This document shows, piece by piece, positions 9,592 to 18,654 of a stretch of DNA of 64,000 bases. The stretch is from contig NZ_JASTLB010000001.1 of NCBI RefSeq assembly GCF_030499535.1, positions 1,364,001-1,428,000 on the forward strand, read 5' to 3'. The stretch's first letter is position 1. Each line of letters starts with the position of its first letter. The notes beneath the pieces were generated by a model. It saw only the letters and a program-made list of their open reading frames with translations, ran no database searches and was not told the DNA's origin. Origin of the DNA: Streptomyces sp. TG1A-8 (GTDB lineage: Bacteria > Actinomycetota > Actinomycetes > Streptomycetales > Streptomycetaceae). The position numbers and the translations under genes are program-made.

Positions 9592-10116
9592 ATGGAGCAC
9601 CCGCCGCCCCGCATCCGTCCGATGGCCCTCGCCGACTGCGACCGTGTCTCCGGGATCCGGGTCCGGGGCTGGCAGCACGCGTACCGCGGCCTCATGCCGC
9701 AGGCGTACCTCGACGGGCTCAGCGCCGCGGCGGACGCCGGGCGGCGGCGGGCGCGGTTCGGGCAGGGGGACGGCCCGGCGGGGGACCTGGTCGCCGAGCG
9801 GGGCGGCGAGGTCGTCGGCTGGGCGGCGTACGGGCCGTACCGGGACGGTGCCGCGCGCACCGGGGACGCCGAGCTGTACGCGCTCTACGTCGATCCCGCG
9901 CGCCTCGGCGAGGGGATCGGCCGGGCCCTGCTGGCGGCGGCGGACGCCCGGTGCGCGTGGTCCCCCCGCATGCGGCTGTGGGTGGTGGGGGACAACGTCC
10001 GCGCCCGGCGGTTCTACGAGAGCGCCGGGTTCCGGGCGGACGGCGCCGAGGAGGCCTTCGAGGTGGACGGCGTGCCCGTGACCGAGGTGCGGTACGCCAG
10101 GGACACGGGCCGCTGA
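9592..10116 (+). CDS. GNAT family N-acetyltransferase
   Basis: A 174-residue acetyltransferase. The acetyl-CoA pyrophosphate-binding motif A is ELYALYVDPARLGEGIGRAL (R/Q-x-x-G-x-G/A as RLGEGIG) near residues 98-117, followed by the motif B stretch LWVVGDNVRARRFYESAGF. The N-terminal IRPMALADCDRVSGIRVRGWQHAY resembles RimI/PhnO-like members. The substrate cannot be assigned. It appears leaderless and ends 7 bases from the convergent HEAT gene. Confidence 0.85.
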   Translation: MEHPPPRIRPMALADCDRVSGIRVRGWQHAYRGLMPQAYLDGLSAAADAGRRRARFGQGDGPAGDLVAERGGEVVGWAAYGPYRDGAARTGDAELYALYVDPARLGEGIGRALLAAADARCAWSPRMRLWVVGDNVRARRFYESAGFRADGAEEAFEVDGVPVTEVRYARDTGR

Positions 10117-10123
10117 CGGGTCG

Positions 10124-10705
10124 TCAGCCGGACTGCTGCTGGGGGATCCGCGCCAGCGCGCGCACGGCCGCCTGCGCCAGGGCCGGATGGGCGAGGGCCT
10201 CGTTCAGCACGCGCCGGGCCCGGGGGTCGCCGAGCGCACCCAGGCCCTCCACGCAGGCCAGGGCGACCCGGCGGTAGGGGTCGTGCGGGCGCAGCCGCCG
10301 CTCCAGGGTGGTGATCAGGGCGGGCACGGCCTCGGGGGCGCGCAGGGCGACCAGGAGGCGTACCGGGTGCAGGGCGTAGGCGACGCGCAGTTCGTTGGTG
10401 GCGAGGGCGGCCGCGGCGCGGGCCGTGCGCGGGTCGCCGAGGCGGGCGAGGGCGTGGGCGGCGGCGGCGCAGCGGGGCGGGTCGCGGTGGTTGAGCAGCA
10501 GGACCAGGGACTCGAAGGCGCGCCGGTCGCCGGCGACGCCCAGCCGGAACGCGGCCAGTTCCCGGGCCCACAGGGGCTGTCCGGGCGCGACGAGCACCTC
10601 GGCCAGTTCGTCGTGGTCCTCCGTCGCCACCAGCCGTTCGTAGCCCGCGCCGCCCTGCGACTCCTGCCGCAGGCGCTCGGTGAGCGACCGCCACTCCTCG
10701 TTCAC
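10124..10705 (-). CDS. HEAT repeat domain-containing protein
   Basis: A 193-residue all-helical protein with about five HEAT-like helical pairs, for example ELAAFRLGVAGDRRAFESLV, AAAHALARLGDPRTARAAAA, VALACVEGLGALGDPRARR. HEAT repeats mediate protein binding; the partner is unknown. The start is GTG at 10705. TACGCT lies seven bases upstream with no Shine-Dalgarno, so the mRNA is probably leaderless. Convergent with the GNAT gene. Confidence 0.8.
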   Translation of the reverse strand: MNEEWRSLTERLRQESQGGAGYERLVATEDHDELAEVLVAPGQPLWARELAAFRLGVAGDRRAFESLVLLLNHRDPPRCAAAAHALARLGDPRTARAAAALATNELRVAYALHPVRLLVALRAPEAVPALITTLERRLRPHDPYRRVALACVEGLGALGDPRARRVLNEALAHPALAQAAVRALARIPQQQSG

Positions 10706-11075
10706 GGGGACCAGCGTAGGCGGGCGGGGACGGCCGGGGGAGCTACATCACAAAGTCCGGGGGCTGGCGCGCTCGTTACCCGCCGGTTAAGCTCAGACGA
10801 GCGGGTTACCCACTCGCGTGTCCGCTGACGACGGTTTGGTGACGCAGCCGTCGTGGGCGCTGGTCGGTTCGGTACATCGGTACCGCAGTACGGCCCGGCC
10901 CCGGGACAGGGCCGGCCGGAATCCGCCGTTCGCGGGCGTGTGCGCGCCCGTACCCACGGCACCGGGCGTGTGCGCTCGCAGCCCGGCAACACCCGCACCC
11001 CTTCCCGCTCCGGCGCGCGCCTTCGGGCGCACCCGGCGCGTTCCTCGTCGTCACCCTCATTCCTGGAGTCCCGCG
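10706..11075. other. Divergent intergenic region upstream of the dehydrogenase
   Basis: Holds the leaderless promoter of the HEAT gene at the left end and the promoter region of the dehydrogenase. Two similar GGTTA/GTTACC-containing stretches (GTTACCCGCCGGTTAA about 10777-10792, and GCGGGTTACCC about 10801-10811) could be regulator sites. No gene is seen. Confidence 0.4.
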
Positions 11076-12881
11076 ATGGCCGCTCCCCTGTCCGACACCC
11101 CTCCGTCCCCCCTCAAGACGATCGCCGTCGTCGGCCTGGGCACCATGGGCACCGGCATCGCCGAGGTCCTCGCCAAGGCCGGCCGCGAGGTGATCGGCAT
11201 CGACACCAGCGCGGCCCAGGCCGCGAAGGCCGTCGCCGCCCTGGAGTCCGCCACCGCCCGTGCCGTGGAGCGCGGCCGGCTGACCGGGCGGGAGCGCGCC
11301 GGCGCCCTGGCCCGCTTCCGCACGGCCACCGACCTGGCGGCGGCCGCCGACGCCGACCTCGTCATCGAGGTGGTCCCGGAGTCGTACGAGCTCAAGCAGC
11401 GGGTCTTCCGCGAACTGGACGGCGTCGTCCGCCCCGGGACCGTCCTCGCCACCGGCACCAACGCCCTGTCGGTGACCCGGCTGGCCGCCGGTTCCGCCCA
11501 CCCCGAACGCGTGCTGGGCCTGCACTTCTTCAACCCGGCGCCGGCCATGAAGCTGGTCGAGGTGGTCTCGTCCGTACTGACCGCGCCCCAGGCCGTCGCC
11601 GCGGTCACGGACCTCGCCCTCGAACTGGGCAAGGAGCCGGTCGCGGTCGGCGACCGGCCCGGATTCGTCGCCGACGGGCTGCTGTTCGGCTACCTCAACC
11701 AGGCCGCCGCGATGTACGAGGCCAAGTACGCCTCCCGGGAGGACATCGACGCGGCGATGCGCCTCGGCTGTGGCCTGCCGATGGGCCCGCTCGCGCTGCT
11801 GGACCTGATCGGCGTCGACACCGCGCGCACCGTCCTGGAGGCCCTGTACGCCGAGTCCCGCGACCGCCTGCACGCGCCCGCCCCGATCCTGCGGCAGCTG
11901 AGCGAGGCGGGCCTGACCGGCCGCAAGTCCGGGCGCGGCTTCTACACCTACGAGGCACCGGGCAGCGCCGCGGTCGTGGCCGACGCCCTGACCCCCGCCT
12001 CCACCGGCCCCGGGGGCCCCGGCCGTCCCGTGCGCTCCGTGGGCGTCGCCGGCTCGGGCACCATGGCCTCGGGCATCGCCGAGGTGTTCGCCAAGGCCGG
12101 GTACGAGGTGGTCCTCGCCGCCCGCAGCGAGGACAAGGCCCGGGCCGCCAGGGCCCGCGTCGGCGCGTCGCTCGCGCGCTCGGTCGACAGGGGCCGGCTG
12201 ACCGCCGAGGCCGCCGCGGGGACCCTGGACCGGATCACCCCGGCCGGCTCCTACGACGCGTTCGCCGGCGTCGACCTGGCCGTCGAGGCGGTCGCCGAGG
12301 ACCTGGAGGTCAAGCGGCAGCTGTTCGCGACGCTGGACGAGGTCTGCAAGCCGGGCGCGGTCCTGGCCACCACGACCTCCTCGCTGCCGGTCGTCGCCTG
12401 CGCCCGGGCCACCTCGCGCCCGCAGGACGTGATCGGCATGCACTTCTTCAACCCGGCCCCGGCGATGAAGCTGGTCGAGGTCGTGCGCACGGTGCTGACC
12501 GGCGACGACGTCCACGCCACCGCCCGCGGGGTCTGCCGCACCATCGGCAAGCACGCGGTCGACTGCGGCGACCGGGCCGGGTTCATCGTGAACGCGCTGC
12601 TGTTCCCGTACCTCAACAACGCCGTCAAGATGGTCCAGGAGCACTACGCCTCCCCGGACGACATCGACGCGGCGATGAAGCTGGGCGGCGGCTATCCGAT
12701 GGGCCCCTTCGAACTACTGGACGTGGTCGGCCTGGACGTCTCACTGGCCATCGAGAAGGTGCTGCACCGCGAGTTCCGGGACCCGGGGCTCGCCCCGGCC
12801 CCGCTGCTGGAGCACCTGGTGGCCGCGGGCTGCCTCGGCCGCAAGACGGGCCGCGGCTTCCGCGAGCACGCCCGCCGCTGA
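11076..12881 (+). CDS. 3-hydroxyacyl-CoA (3-hydroxybutyryl-CoA) dehydrogenase, fused double copy
   Basis: 601 residues made of two full dehydrogenase modules. Each has an NAD(P)-binding Rossmann start (VVGLGTMGTGIAEVLAKAG near residue 12; VAGSGTMASGIAEVFAKAG near 325), the catalytic His-Glu segment (LHFFNPAPAMKLVEVV; MHFFNPAPAMKLVEVV) and a C-terminal helical domain ending ..GRKSGRGFYTY / GRKTGRGFREH. It would reduce acetoacetyl-CoA to 3-hydroxybutyryl-CoA, feeding crotonyl-CoA to the ccr pathway downstream. Both modules keep catalytic residues, so this is a fused tandem duplication, not a broken gene. The ATG at 11076 has CTGGAG nine bases upstream. It is separated from ccr by a TetR gene, consistent with a shared regulon. 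Confidence 0.88.
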   Translation: MAAPLSDTPPSPLKTIAVVGLGTMGTGIAEVLAKAGREVIGIDTSAAQAAKAVAALESATARAVERGRLTGRERAGALARFRTATDLAAAADADLVIEVVPESYELKQRVFRELDGVVRPGTVLATGTNALSVTRLAAGSAHPERVLGLHFFNPAPAMKLVEVVSSVLTAPQAVAAVTDLALELGKEPVAVGDRPGFVADGLLFGYLNQAAAMYEAKYASREDIDAAMRLGCGLPMGPLALLDLIGVDTARTVLEALYAESRDRLHAPAPILRQLSEAGLTGRKSGRGFYTYEAPGSAAVVADALTPASTGPGGPGRPVRSVGVAGSGTMASGIAEVFAKAGYEVVLAARSEDKARAARARVGASLARSVDRGRLTAEAAAGTLDRITPAGSYDAFAGVDLAVEAVAEDLEVKRQLFATLDEVCKPGAVLATTTSSLPVVACARATSRPQDVIGMHFFNPAPAMKLVEVVRTVLTGDDVHATARGVCRTIGKHAVDCGDRAGFIVNALLFPYLNNAVKMVQEHYASPDDIDAAMKLGGGYPMGPFELLDVVGLDVSLAIEKVLHREFRDPGLAPAPLLEHLVAAGCLGRKTGRGFREHARR

Positions 12882-13000
12882 GGGCGCCGGCGACCGGTCC
12901 CACGCGGCGCCGGACCGGGGCGGACTGCTGGACCCGGGCGGGCGCCCCCCGCCCGGCCCGGCGCCGCCCCGCCCCCGGGGGGCGGCGGATGCTCCGGACC

Positions 13001-13031
13001 TGCGCACCGAGCTGCGCACATGCAGTACGTT
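13001..13031 (+). promoter_or_regulatory. TetR gene promoter with TGCGCA repeat (candidate autoregulatory operator)
   Basis: TGCGCA occurs at 13001-13006 and 13013-13018 (each self-palindromic, 6-base gap). It is followed by the -10-like TACGTT at 13026-13031, six bases before the ATG at 13038. The spacing suggests a leaderless transcript and an operator in the -35 region. Confidence 0.45.
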
Positions 13032-13037
13032 CGGGGC

Positions 13038-13856
13038 ATGCCCCAGTCCGCCAAGTCCTCCCGTACCCCAGCCACGCCCGACGCGCCGGAGAGCGCCGCA
13101 GGCGGCCGCGCCGCCGCCCAGCGGCTGAAAATGCGCCGGGAGCTGGCCGCCGCCGCGATGGAACTCTTCGCGACGAAGGGGTACGAGGCGACCACCGTCG
13201 ACGAGATCGCGGCCGCCGCCGGGGTCGCCCGCCGGACCTTCTTCCGCCACTTCCGCTCCAAGGAGGAGGCGATCTTCCCGGACCACGACGACACGCTGAT
13301 CCGTGCCGAGGCGGTCCTCAACGCCGCCCCCGCGCACGAGCACCCGCTCGACACCGTGTGCCGCGGCATCAAGGAAGTCATGAGGATGTACGCCGCCCGG
13401 CCGGAGATCTCGGTCGCCCGCTACAAGCTCACGCGCGAGGTCCCCACCCTGCGCGAGGCCGAGATCGCGTCCGTGGCCCGCTACGAGCGCCTGTTCACCC
13501 GTTACCTCCTCGGCCACTTCGACGAGCGCGCGCACGCCGACGACGCCAACGACGACCCGCTGCTGGCCGAGGTCGCCGCCTCCGCCGTCGTCACCGCCCA
13601 CAACCACGTGCTGCGGCGCTGGCTGCGGGCCGACGGCCAGGGCGACGTGGAGGCACAGCTCGACCACGCCTTCGCCATCGTCCGCCGGACCTTCGGCACC
13701 GGCATCGGCGCCGGGCGCGGCCCGGCCGCGCAGCCGGCCGCCGGCGCCCCGGCGGCGGTGTCCGCGCACGGGGAGGTGCTGGTGACCGTGGCGCGCACGG
13801 ACGCCCCGCTGCACGAGGTCATGCGGACCATCGAGAAGGCCCTGAAGGAGCGCTGA
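13038..13856 (+). CDS. TetR family transcriptional regulator
   Basis: 272 residues. The HTH domain sits near residues 35-85 (RRELAAAAMELFATKGYEAT then VDEIAAAAGVARRTFFRHF), and the ligand domain follows. Placement between the fused hydroxyacyl-CoA dehydrogenase and ccr suggests it senses an acyl-CoA and controls this locus. From memory, a TetR repressor (AccR) governs ccr in S. avermitilis; whether this is the orthologue cannot be settled here. An ATG six codons earlier (13020) exists. 13038 is preferred because TACGTT is correctly placed for a leaderless start and the earlier ATG would overlap that -10. Confidence 0.85.
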   Translation: MPQSAKSSRTPATPDAPESAAGGRAAAQRLKMRRELAAAAMELFATKGYEATTVDEIAAAAGVARRTFFRHFRSKEEAIFPDHDDTLIRAEAVLNAAPAHEHPLDTVCRGIKEVMRMYAARPEISVARYKLTREVPTLREAEIASVARYERLFTRYLLGHFDERAHADDANDDPLLAEVAASAVVTAHNHVLRRWLRADGQGDVEAQLDHAFAIVRRTFGTGIGAGRGPAAQPAAGAPAAVSAHGEVLVTVARTDAPLHEVMRTIEKALKER

Positions 13857-13979
13857 GCGCCCGCCCGACCTGTGACGACGGCCACCCGCCCGGGTGGCCG
13901 TTCTGGCATGTCAGGGGCTGTTTGCTGGGGGATTTCCGCGGCCGCTCGATCGATCATCGCTCATTTGTTGCGTAAAGAT

Positions 13980-14041
13980 TTCATCTGAGATGAACTTCTG
14001 GCACTCAGTGCCTTGTCACCTGACACGCGGTGTCATACGTT
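13980..14041 (+). promoter_or_regulatory. ccr operon promoter with three palindromes
   Basis: TTGTCA (14013-14018) and TACGTT (14036-14041) are separated by exactly 17 bases. The spacer holds the palindrome TGACAC-GCG-GTGTCA (14021-14035). Just before the -35 lies GGCACT-C-AGTGCC (14000-14012), and further up TTCATC-TGA-GATGAA (13980-13994). Three different perfect palindromes suggest at least two regulators. The predicted start near 14048 leaves a leader of about 220 bases before ccr, in which I see no known riboswitch. The rest of the 410-base gap holds no gene. Confidence 0.65.
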
Positions 14042-14268
14042 GAAGGTGTCCGGGCGGCCGGAGCGCGGCGACCTCTCGCGCGACGGCTGTCCCCGCGGGC
14101 CCCGGCCCGTGCGCCCGGACGCCTGCGTCACAGGCAACCTCCCGCGCCGACCCGGCGCTGCCGAAGCACCACCCCGCCGAACCGACGGCACCCCGCACCC
14201 ACCCCAGCAGCACCGACGCATACCCCCAGCGCCCCTCCCTCAGGGCGCACACCGCCGGAGGCACCACC

Positions 14269-15612
14269 GTGACCATGAAGGACATCCTGGCCGCGATCCA
14301 GTCGCCCGACTCCACGCCGGCCGACTTCGCCGCCCTGCCGCTGCCCGAGTCCTACCGCGCGATCACCGTGCACAAGGACGAGACGGAGATGTTCGCGGGC
14401 CTGCACACCCGCGACAAGGACCCCCGCAAGTCGATCCACCTGGACGAGGTCCCGGTGCCCGAACTGGGCCCGGGCGAGGCGCTGGTGGCCGTCATGGCCT
14501 CCTCGGTCAACTACAACACGGTGTGGACCTCGATCTTCGAGCCGCTGTCCACGTTCGGGTTCCTGGAGCGCTACGGCAAGGTCTCGGAGCTGACCAGGCG
14601 CCACGACCTGCCGTACCACGTCATCGGTTCCGACCTCGCGGGCGTCGTCCTGCGCACCGGGCCGGGCGTCAACGCCTGGAAGCCCGGTGACGAGGTGGTC
14701 GCGCACTGCCTGTCCGTCGAACTGGAGTCCTCCGACGGCCACAACGACACCATGCTCGACCCCGAACAGCGCATCTGGGGCTTCGAGACCAACTTCGGCG
14801 GCCTCGCCGAAGTCGCGCTCGTGAAGTCCAACCAGCTCATGCCCAAGCCGGACCACCTGAGCTGGGAGGAGGCCGCCGCCCCGGGCCTGGTCAACTCCAC
14901 CGCCTACCGCCAGCTCGTCTCCCGCAACGGCGCCCAGATGAAGCAGGGCGACAACGTGCTGATCTGGGGCGCGAGCGGCGGGCTGGGCAGCTACGCCACC
15001 CAGTTCGCGCTCGCCGGCGGCGCCACACCCATCTGCGTGGTCTCCAGCGAGCAGAAGGCCGAGATCTGCCGGAGGATGGGCGCCGAGCTGATCATCGACC
15101 GCACCGCCGAGGACTACAAGTTCTGGAAGGACGGCAGCACCCAGGACCCCCGCGAGTGGAAGCGCTTCGGCAAGCGCATCCGCGAGCTCACCGGCGGCGA
15201 GGACGTCGACATCGTCTTCGAGCACCCCGGCCGCGAGACCTTCGGCGCCTCCGTCTACGTCACCCGCAAGGGCGGCACCATCGTCACCTGCGCGTCCACC
15301 TCGGGCTACCACCACGAGTACGACAACCGCTACCTGTGGATGTCCCTCAAGCGCATCATCGGCTCGCACTTCGCCAACTACCGCGAGGCCTGGGAGGCCA
15401 ACCGCCTCATCGCCAAGGGGCGGATCCACCCGACCCTGTCGAAGGTCTACTCCCTGGAGGAGACCGGCCAGGCCGCCCACGACGTGCACCGCAACCTGCA
15501 CCAGGGCAAGGTCGGCGTCCTGTGCCTCGCCCCCGAGGAGGGCCTGGGCGTGCGCGACCAGGAGATGCGCGCCCGGCACGTCGACGCCATCAACCGCTTC
15601 CGGAACACCTGA
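14269..15612 (+). CDS. ccr: Crotonyl-CoA carboxylase/reductase
   Basis: 447 residues, the usual length. Catalyses NADPH-dependent reductive carboxylation of crotonyl-CoA to (2S)-ethylmalonyl-CoA. The fold is a medium-chain dehydrogenase/reductase: SVNYNTVWTSIFEP, then WGFETNFGGLAEVALVKSNQ, the NADPH loop WGASGGLGSYATQFALAGGA, and GYHHEYDNRYLWMSLKRIIG with the conserved histidine near the CO2 site. It is first in a tight operon with ecm (9 bases), mcl (4-base overlap), the hydratase and the acyl-CoA dehydrogenase. The GTG at 14269 is 7 bases after GGAGG; the ATG two codons later is too far from that site. Product also serves as a polyketide extender unit. Confidence 0.95.
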   Translation: MTMKDILAAIQSPDSTPADFAALPLPESYRAITVHKDETEMFAGLHTRDKDPRKSIHLDEVPVPELGPGEALVAVMASSVNYNTVWTSIFEPLSTFGFLERYGKVSELTRRHDLPYHVIGSDLAGVVLRTGPGVNAWKPGDEVVAHCLSVELESSDGHNDTMLDPEQRIWGFETNFGGLAEVALVKSNQLMPKPDHLSWEEAAAPGLVNSTAYRQLVSRNGAQMKQGDNVLIWGASGGLGSYATQFALAGGATPICVVSSEQKAEICRRMGAELIIDRTAEDYKFWKDGSTQDPREWKRFGKRIRELTGGEDVDIVFEHPGRETFGASVYVTRKGGTIVTCASTSGYHHEYDNRYLWMSLKRIIGSHFANYREAWEANRLIAKGRIHPTLSKVYSLEETGQAAHDVHRNLHQGKVGVLCLAPEEGLGVRDQEMRARHVDAINRFRNT

Positions 15613-15621
15613 GGGCCTCAG

Positions 15622-17649
15622 ATGACAGAGCGCCAGAAGGACCGGCCGTGGCTCATGCGCACCTACGCCGGCCACTCCACGGCGGAGGCGTCCAACGAGC
15701 TGTACCGCCGCAACCTCGCCAAGGGCCAGACCGGCCTGTCGGTCGCGTTCGACCTTCCGACGCAGACCGGCTACGACCCCGACCACGTCCTCGCCCGCGG
15801 CGAGGTCGGCCGGGTCGGCGTCCCCGTCTCGCACCTCGGTGACATGCGCCGGCTGTTCCAGGACATCCCCCTGGAACGGATGAACACCTCGATGACGATC
15901 AACGCCACCGCCATGTGGCTGCTGGCGCTCTACCAGGTCGTCGCGGAGGAGCAGGGCGCGGACGTCACCCGGCTCCAGGGCACGACCCAGAACGACATCG
16001 TCAAGGAGTACCTGTCCCGGGGCACCCACGTGTTCCCGCCGGGGCCCTCGCTCCGGCTGACGACGGACATGATCGCGTACACGGTCTCCCACCTCCCGAA
16101 GTGGAACCCGATCAACATCTGCAGCTACCACCTGCAGGAGGCCGGGGCCACGCCGGTGCAGGAGATCGCGTACGCGATGTCCACCGCCATCGCCGTCCTC
16201 GACGCCGTCCGCGACGGCGGCCAGGTGCCCGAGGAGCGCATGGGCGACGTGGTGGCCCGCATCTCCTTCTTCGTGAACGCCGGCGTCCGCTTCGTCGAGG
16301 AGATGTGCAAGATGCGCGCCTTCGGCCGCATCTGGGACCGGATCACCCGGGAGCGGTACGGCATCGAGGACCCCGGGCAGCGCCGCTTCCGCTACGGCGT
16401 CCAGGTCAACTCGCTCGGCCTGACCGAGGCCCAGCCGGAGAACAACGTCCAGCGGATCGTGCTGGAGATGCTGGCCGTGACCCTCTCCAAGGACGCGCGC
16501 GCACGTGCCGTGCAGCTGCCGGCCTGGAACGAGGCGCTGGGCCTGCCCCGCCCCTGGGACCAGCAGTGGTCGCTGCGCATCCAGCAGGTGCTCGCCTACG
16601 AGAGCGACCTGCTGGAGTACGAGGACATCTTCGAGGGCTCGAAGGTGATCGAGGCGAAGGTGGACCAGCTGGTCGCGGACTGCTCCGCGGAGATCGACCG
16701 CATCCAGGAGATGGGCGGGGCGATGGCCGCGGTCGAGTCCGGCTACCTCAAGGCGCGGCTGGTCGCCTCGCACGCCGAACGGCGGGCGCGGATCGAGTCC
16801 GGCCAGGAGAGGATCGTCGGCGTGAACATCTTCGAGGGGACCGAGCCGAACCCCCTCACGGCCGACCTGGACACCGCGATCCAGACCGTGGACCCGGCGG
16901 TCGAGGCCCAGGTCGTCGAGGCGCTGCGGCACTGGCGGGAGACCCGCTACCAGCCGCCCTTCAACCACCCGCGCCCGTGCAAGGCGCTGGAGCGGCTGAA
17001 GGAGGCCGCCAGGGGCACCGACAACCTGATGGAGGTCACGCTGGAGTGCGCCCGGGCGGGGGTCACGACCGGCGAGTGGGCGGGCGCCCTGCGCGAGGTG
17101 TTCGGCGAGTACCGGGCGCCCACCGGGGTCTCCTCCGCGCCGGTGGCCGTCACCGCCGGGGCCGGCTCGGCGCTGGCCGGGGTCCGGGCCGCGGTGGACG
17201 CCACCGCACGCGAGCTGGGCGTGGGCAAGCTGCGCTTCCTGGTCGGCAAGCCGGGCCTGGACGGGCACTCCAACGGTGCCGAGCAGATCGCCGTCCGCGC
17301 CCGCGACGCCGGCTTCGAGGTGGTCTACCCGGGCATCCGGCTCACCCCGGAGCAGATCGTGGACGCGGCCCTGGCCGAGGACGTGCACGCGGTCGGCCTG
17401 TCCGTCCTCTCCGGCTCGCACGCCCGGCTGGTGCCGGACGTGCTGGAGCGGCTGCGTGTGGCGGGCGCCACAGACATTCCGGTGATCGCCGGTGGCATCA
17501 TCCCAGGCGGTGACGCCGAGGAGCTGCGGGCCGCCGGAGTGGCCGCGGTCTTCACCCCGAAGGACTTCGACATCACCGGCATCATCGGCCGCATCGTGGA
17601 CGAGATCCGGAAAGCGAACAAGCTCGACCCCCTGGAGGTCCCCGCATGA
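15622..17649 (+). CDS. ecm: Ethylmalonyl-CoA mutase (MeaA-type, B12-dependent)
   Basis: 675 residues. The N-terminal mutase TIM barrel (RPWLMRTYAGHSTAEASNEL, GLSVAFDLPTQTGYDPDH, RMNTSMTINATAMWLLALY) is followed by a C-terminal cobalamin-binding domain from about residue 535. It contains GLDGHSNG, the DxHxxG motif whose His ligates cobalt. Converts (2R)-ethylmalonyl-CoA to methylsuccinyl-CoA. It is also widely called meaA in streptomycetes. Position directly after ccr and before mcl supports Ecm over methylmalonyl- or isobutyryl-CoA mutase. The stop overlaps the mcl start as ATGA. Confidence 0.93.
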   Translation: MTERQKDRPWLMRTYAGHSTAEASNELYRRNLAKGQTGLSVAFDLPTQTGYDPDHVLARGEVGRVGVPVSHLGDMRRLFQDIPLERMNTSMTINATAMWLLALYQVVAEEQGADVTRLQGTTQNDIVKEYLSRGTHVFPPGPSLRLTTDMIAYTVSHLPKWNPINICSYHLQEAGATPVQEIAYAMSTAIAVLDAVRDGGQVPEERMGDVVARISFFVNAGVRFVEEMCKMRAFGRIWDRITRERYGIEDPGQRRFRYGVQVNSLGLTEAQPENNVQRIVLEMLAVTLSKDARARAVQLPAWNEALGLPRPWDQQWSLRIQQVLAYESDLLEYEDIFEGSKVIEAKVDQLVADCSAEIDRIQEMGGAMAAVESGYLKARLVASHAERRARIESGQERIVGVNIFEGTEPNPLTADLDTAIQTVDPAVEAQVVEALRHWRETRYQPPFNHPRPCKALERLKEAARGTDNLMEVTLECARAGVTTGEWAGALREVFGEYRAPTGVSSAPVAVTAGAGSALAGVRAAVDATARELGVGKLRFLVGKPGLDGHSNGAEQIAVRARDAGFEVVYPGIRLTPEQIVDAALAEDVHAVGLSVLSGSHARLVPDVLERLRVAGATDIPVIAGGIIPGGDAEELRAAGVAAVFTPKDFDITGIIGRIVDEIRKANKLDPLEVPA

Positions 17650-18653
17650 CCGCCCACCCGCCCGCCGCCACCGCCGGGAGCGGCTCCGCCGCACGCCCCG
17701 CCGACCGCCTCCGTCCGCGCCGCTCCTGCCTGGCGGTCCCGGGAAGCAACCCGCGCTTCCTGGAGAAGGCCCAGGGTCTGCCCGCCGACCAGGTCTTCCT
17801 CGACCTGGAGGACGCCTGCGCGCCGCTCGCCAAGCCCGAGGCGCGGCACACCATCGTCAAGTTCCTCAACGAGGGCGACTGGACGGGCAAGACGCGCGTG
17901 GTCCGGGTCAACGACTGGACGACCGAGTGGACGTACCGCGACGTCGTCACGGTGGTCGAGGGCGCCGGCCCCCGCCTCGACTGCATCATGCTGCCCAAGG
18001 TGCAGGACGCCCAGCAGGTGGTCGCCCTGGACCTGCTGCTGACGCAGATCGAGAAGACCATGGGCTTCGAGGTCGGCCGCATCGGCATCGAGGCGCAGAT
18101 CGAGAACGCGCGGGGACTGAACAACGTCAACGCCATCGCGCAGGCCTCGCCGCGCCTGGAGACGATCGTCTTCGGCCCGGCCGACTTCATGGCGTCGATC
18201 AACATGAAGTCGCTCGTCGTGGGCGAGCAGCCGCCCGGCTACCCGGCGGACGCCTACCACTACATCCTGATGAAGATCCTGATGGCCGCCCGCGCCAACG
18301 ACCTCCAGGCGATCGACGGCCCCTACCTGCAGATCCGCAACGTCGACGGCTTCCGCGAGGTCGCCGGCCGGGCCGCCGCGCTCGGCTTCGACGGCAAGTG
18401 GGTGCTGCACCCGGGTCAGGTCGACGCCGCGAACGAGGTCTTCTCGCCCTCCCAGGAGGACTACGACCACGCCGAGCTGATCCTGGACGCGTACGAGTAC
18501 TACACGTCCGAGGCGGGCGGCAGGAAGGGCTCCGCGATGCTCGGCGACGAGATGATCGACGAGGCCAGCCGCAAGATGGCCCTGGTCATCGCGGGCAAGG
18601 GGCGCGCCGCCGGCATGCGGCGCACCAGCACGTTCGAGATTCCGGAGGCGTGA
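17646..18653 (+). CDS. mcl: L-malyl-CoA/beta-methylmalyl-CoA lyase (CitE/HpcH family)
   Basis: 335 residues of the HpcH/HpaI aldolase-citrate lyase family. Visible: RRSCLAVPGSNPRFLEKA, VFLDLEDACAPLAKPEAR (metal-binding acidic cluster), MLPKVQDAQQV, IEAQIENARGL and FGPADFMASINM. It would cleave beta-methylmalyl-CoA to glyoxylate and propionyl-CoA, the carbon-splitting step of the ethylmalonyl-CoA pathway. Starts at an ATG overlapping the ecm stop by 4 bases, behind GGAGGT, so it is translationally coupled. Confidence 0.9.
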   Translation: MTAHPPAATAGSGSAARPADRLRPRRSCLAVPGSNPRFLEKAQGLPADQVFLDLEDACAPLAKPEARHTIVKFLNEGDWTGKTRVVRVNDWTTEWTYRDVVTVVEGAGPRLDCIMLPKVQDAQQVVALDLLLTQIEKTMGFEVGRIGIEAQIENARGLNNVNAIAQASPRLETIVFGPADFMASINMKSLVVGEQPPGYPADAYHYILMKILMAARANDLQAIDGPYLQIRNVDGFREVAGRAAALGFDGKWVLHPGQVDAANEVFSPSQEDYDHAELILDAYEYYTSEAGGRKGSAMLGDEMIDEASRKMALVIAGKGRAAGMRRTSTFEIPEA

Positions 18654-18654
18654 G

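Noticed and set aside
14048..14268. Possible cobalamin riboswitch in the ccr leader, because Ecm needs B12
   Set aside because: No B12-box-like sequence or expected core was found in the 220-base leader; only a 5-bp mini-hairpin is visible.
14128..17694. A 1188-codon minus-strand frame antisense to ccr and ecm
   Set aside because: It is the mirror of highly biased plus-strand codons; composition is His/Asp/Gly-rich without any domain, while the plus strand encodes clear enzymes.
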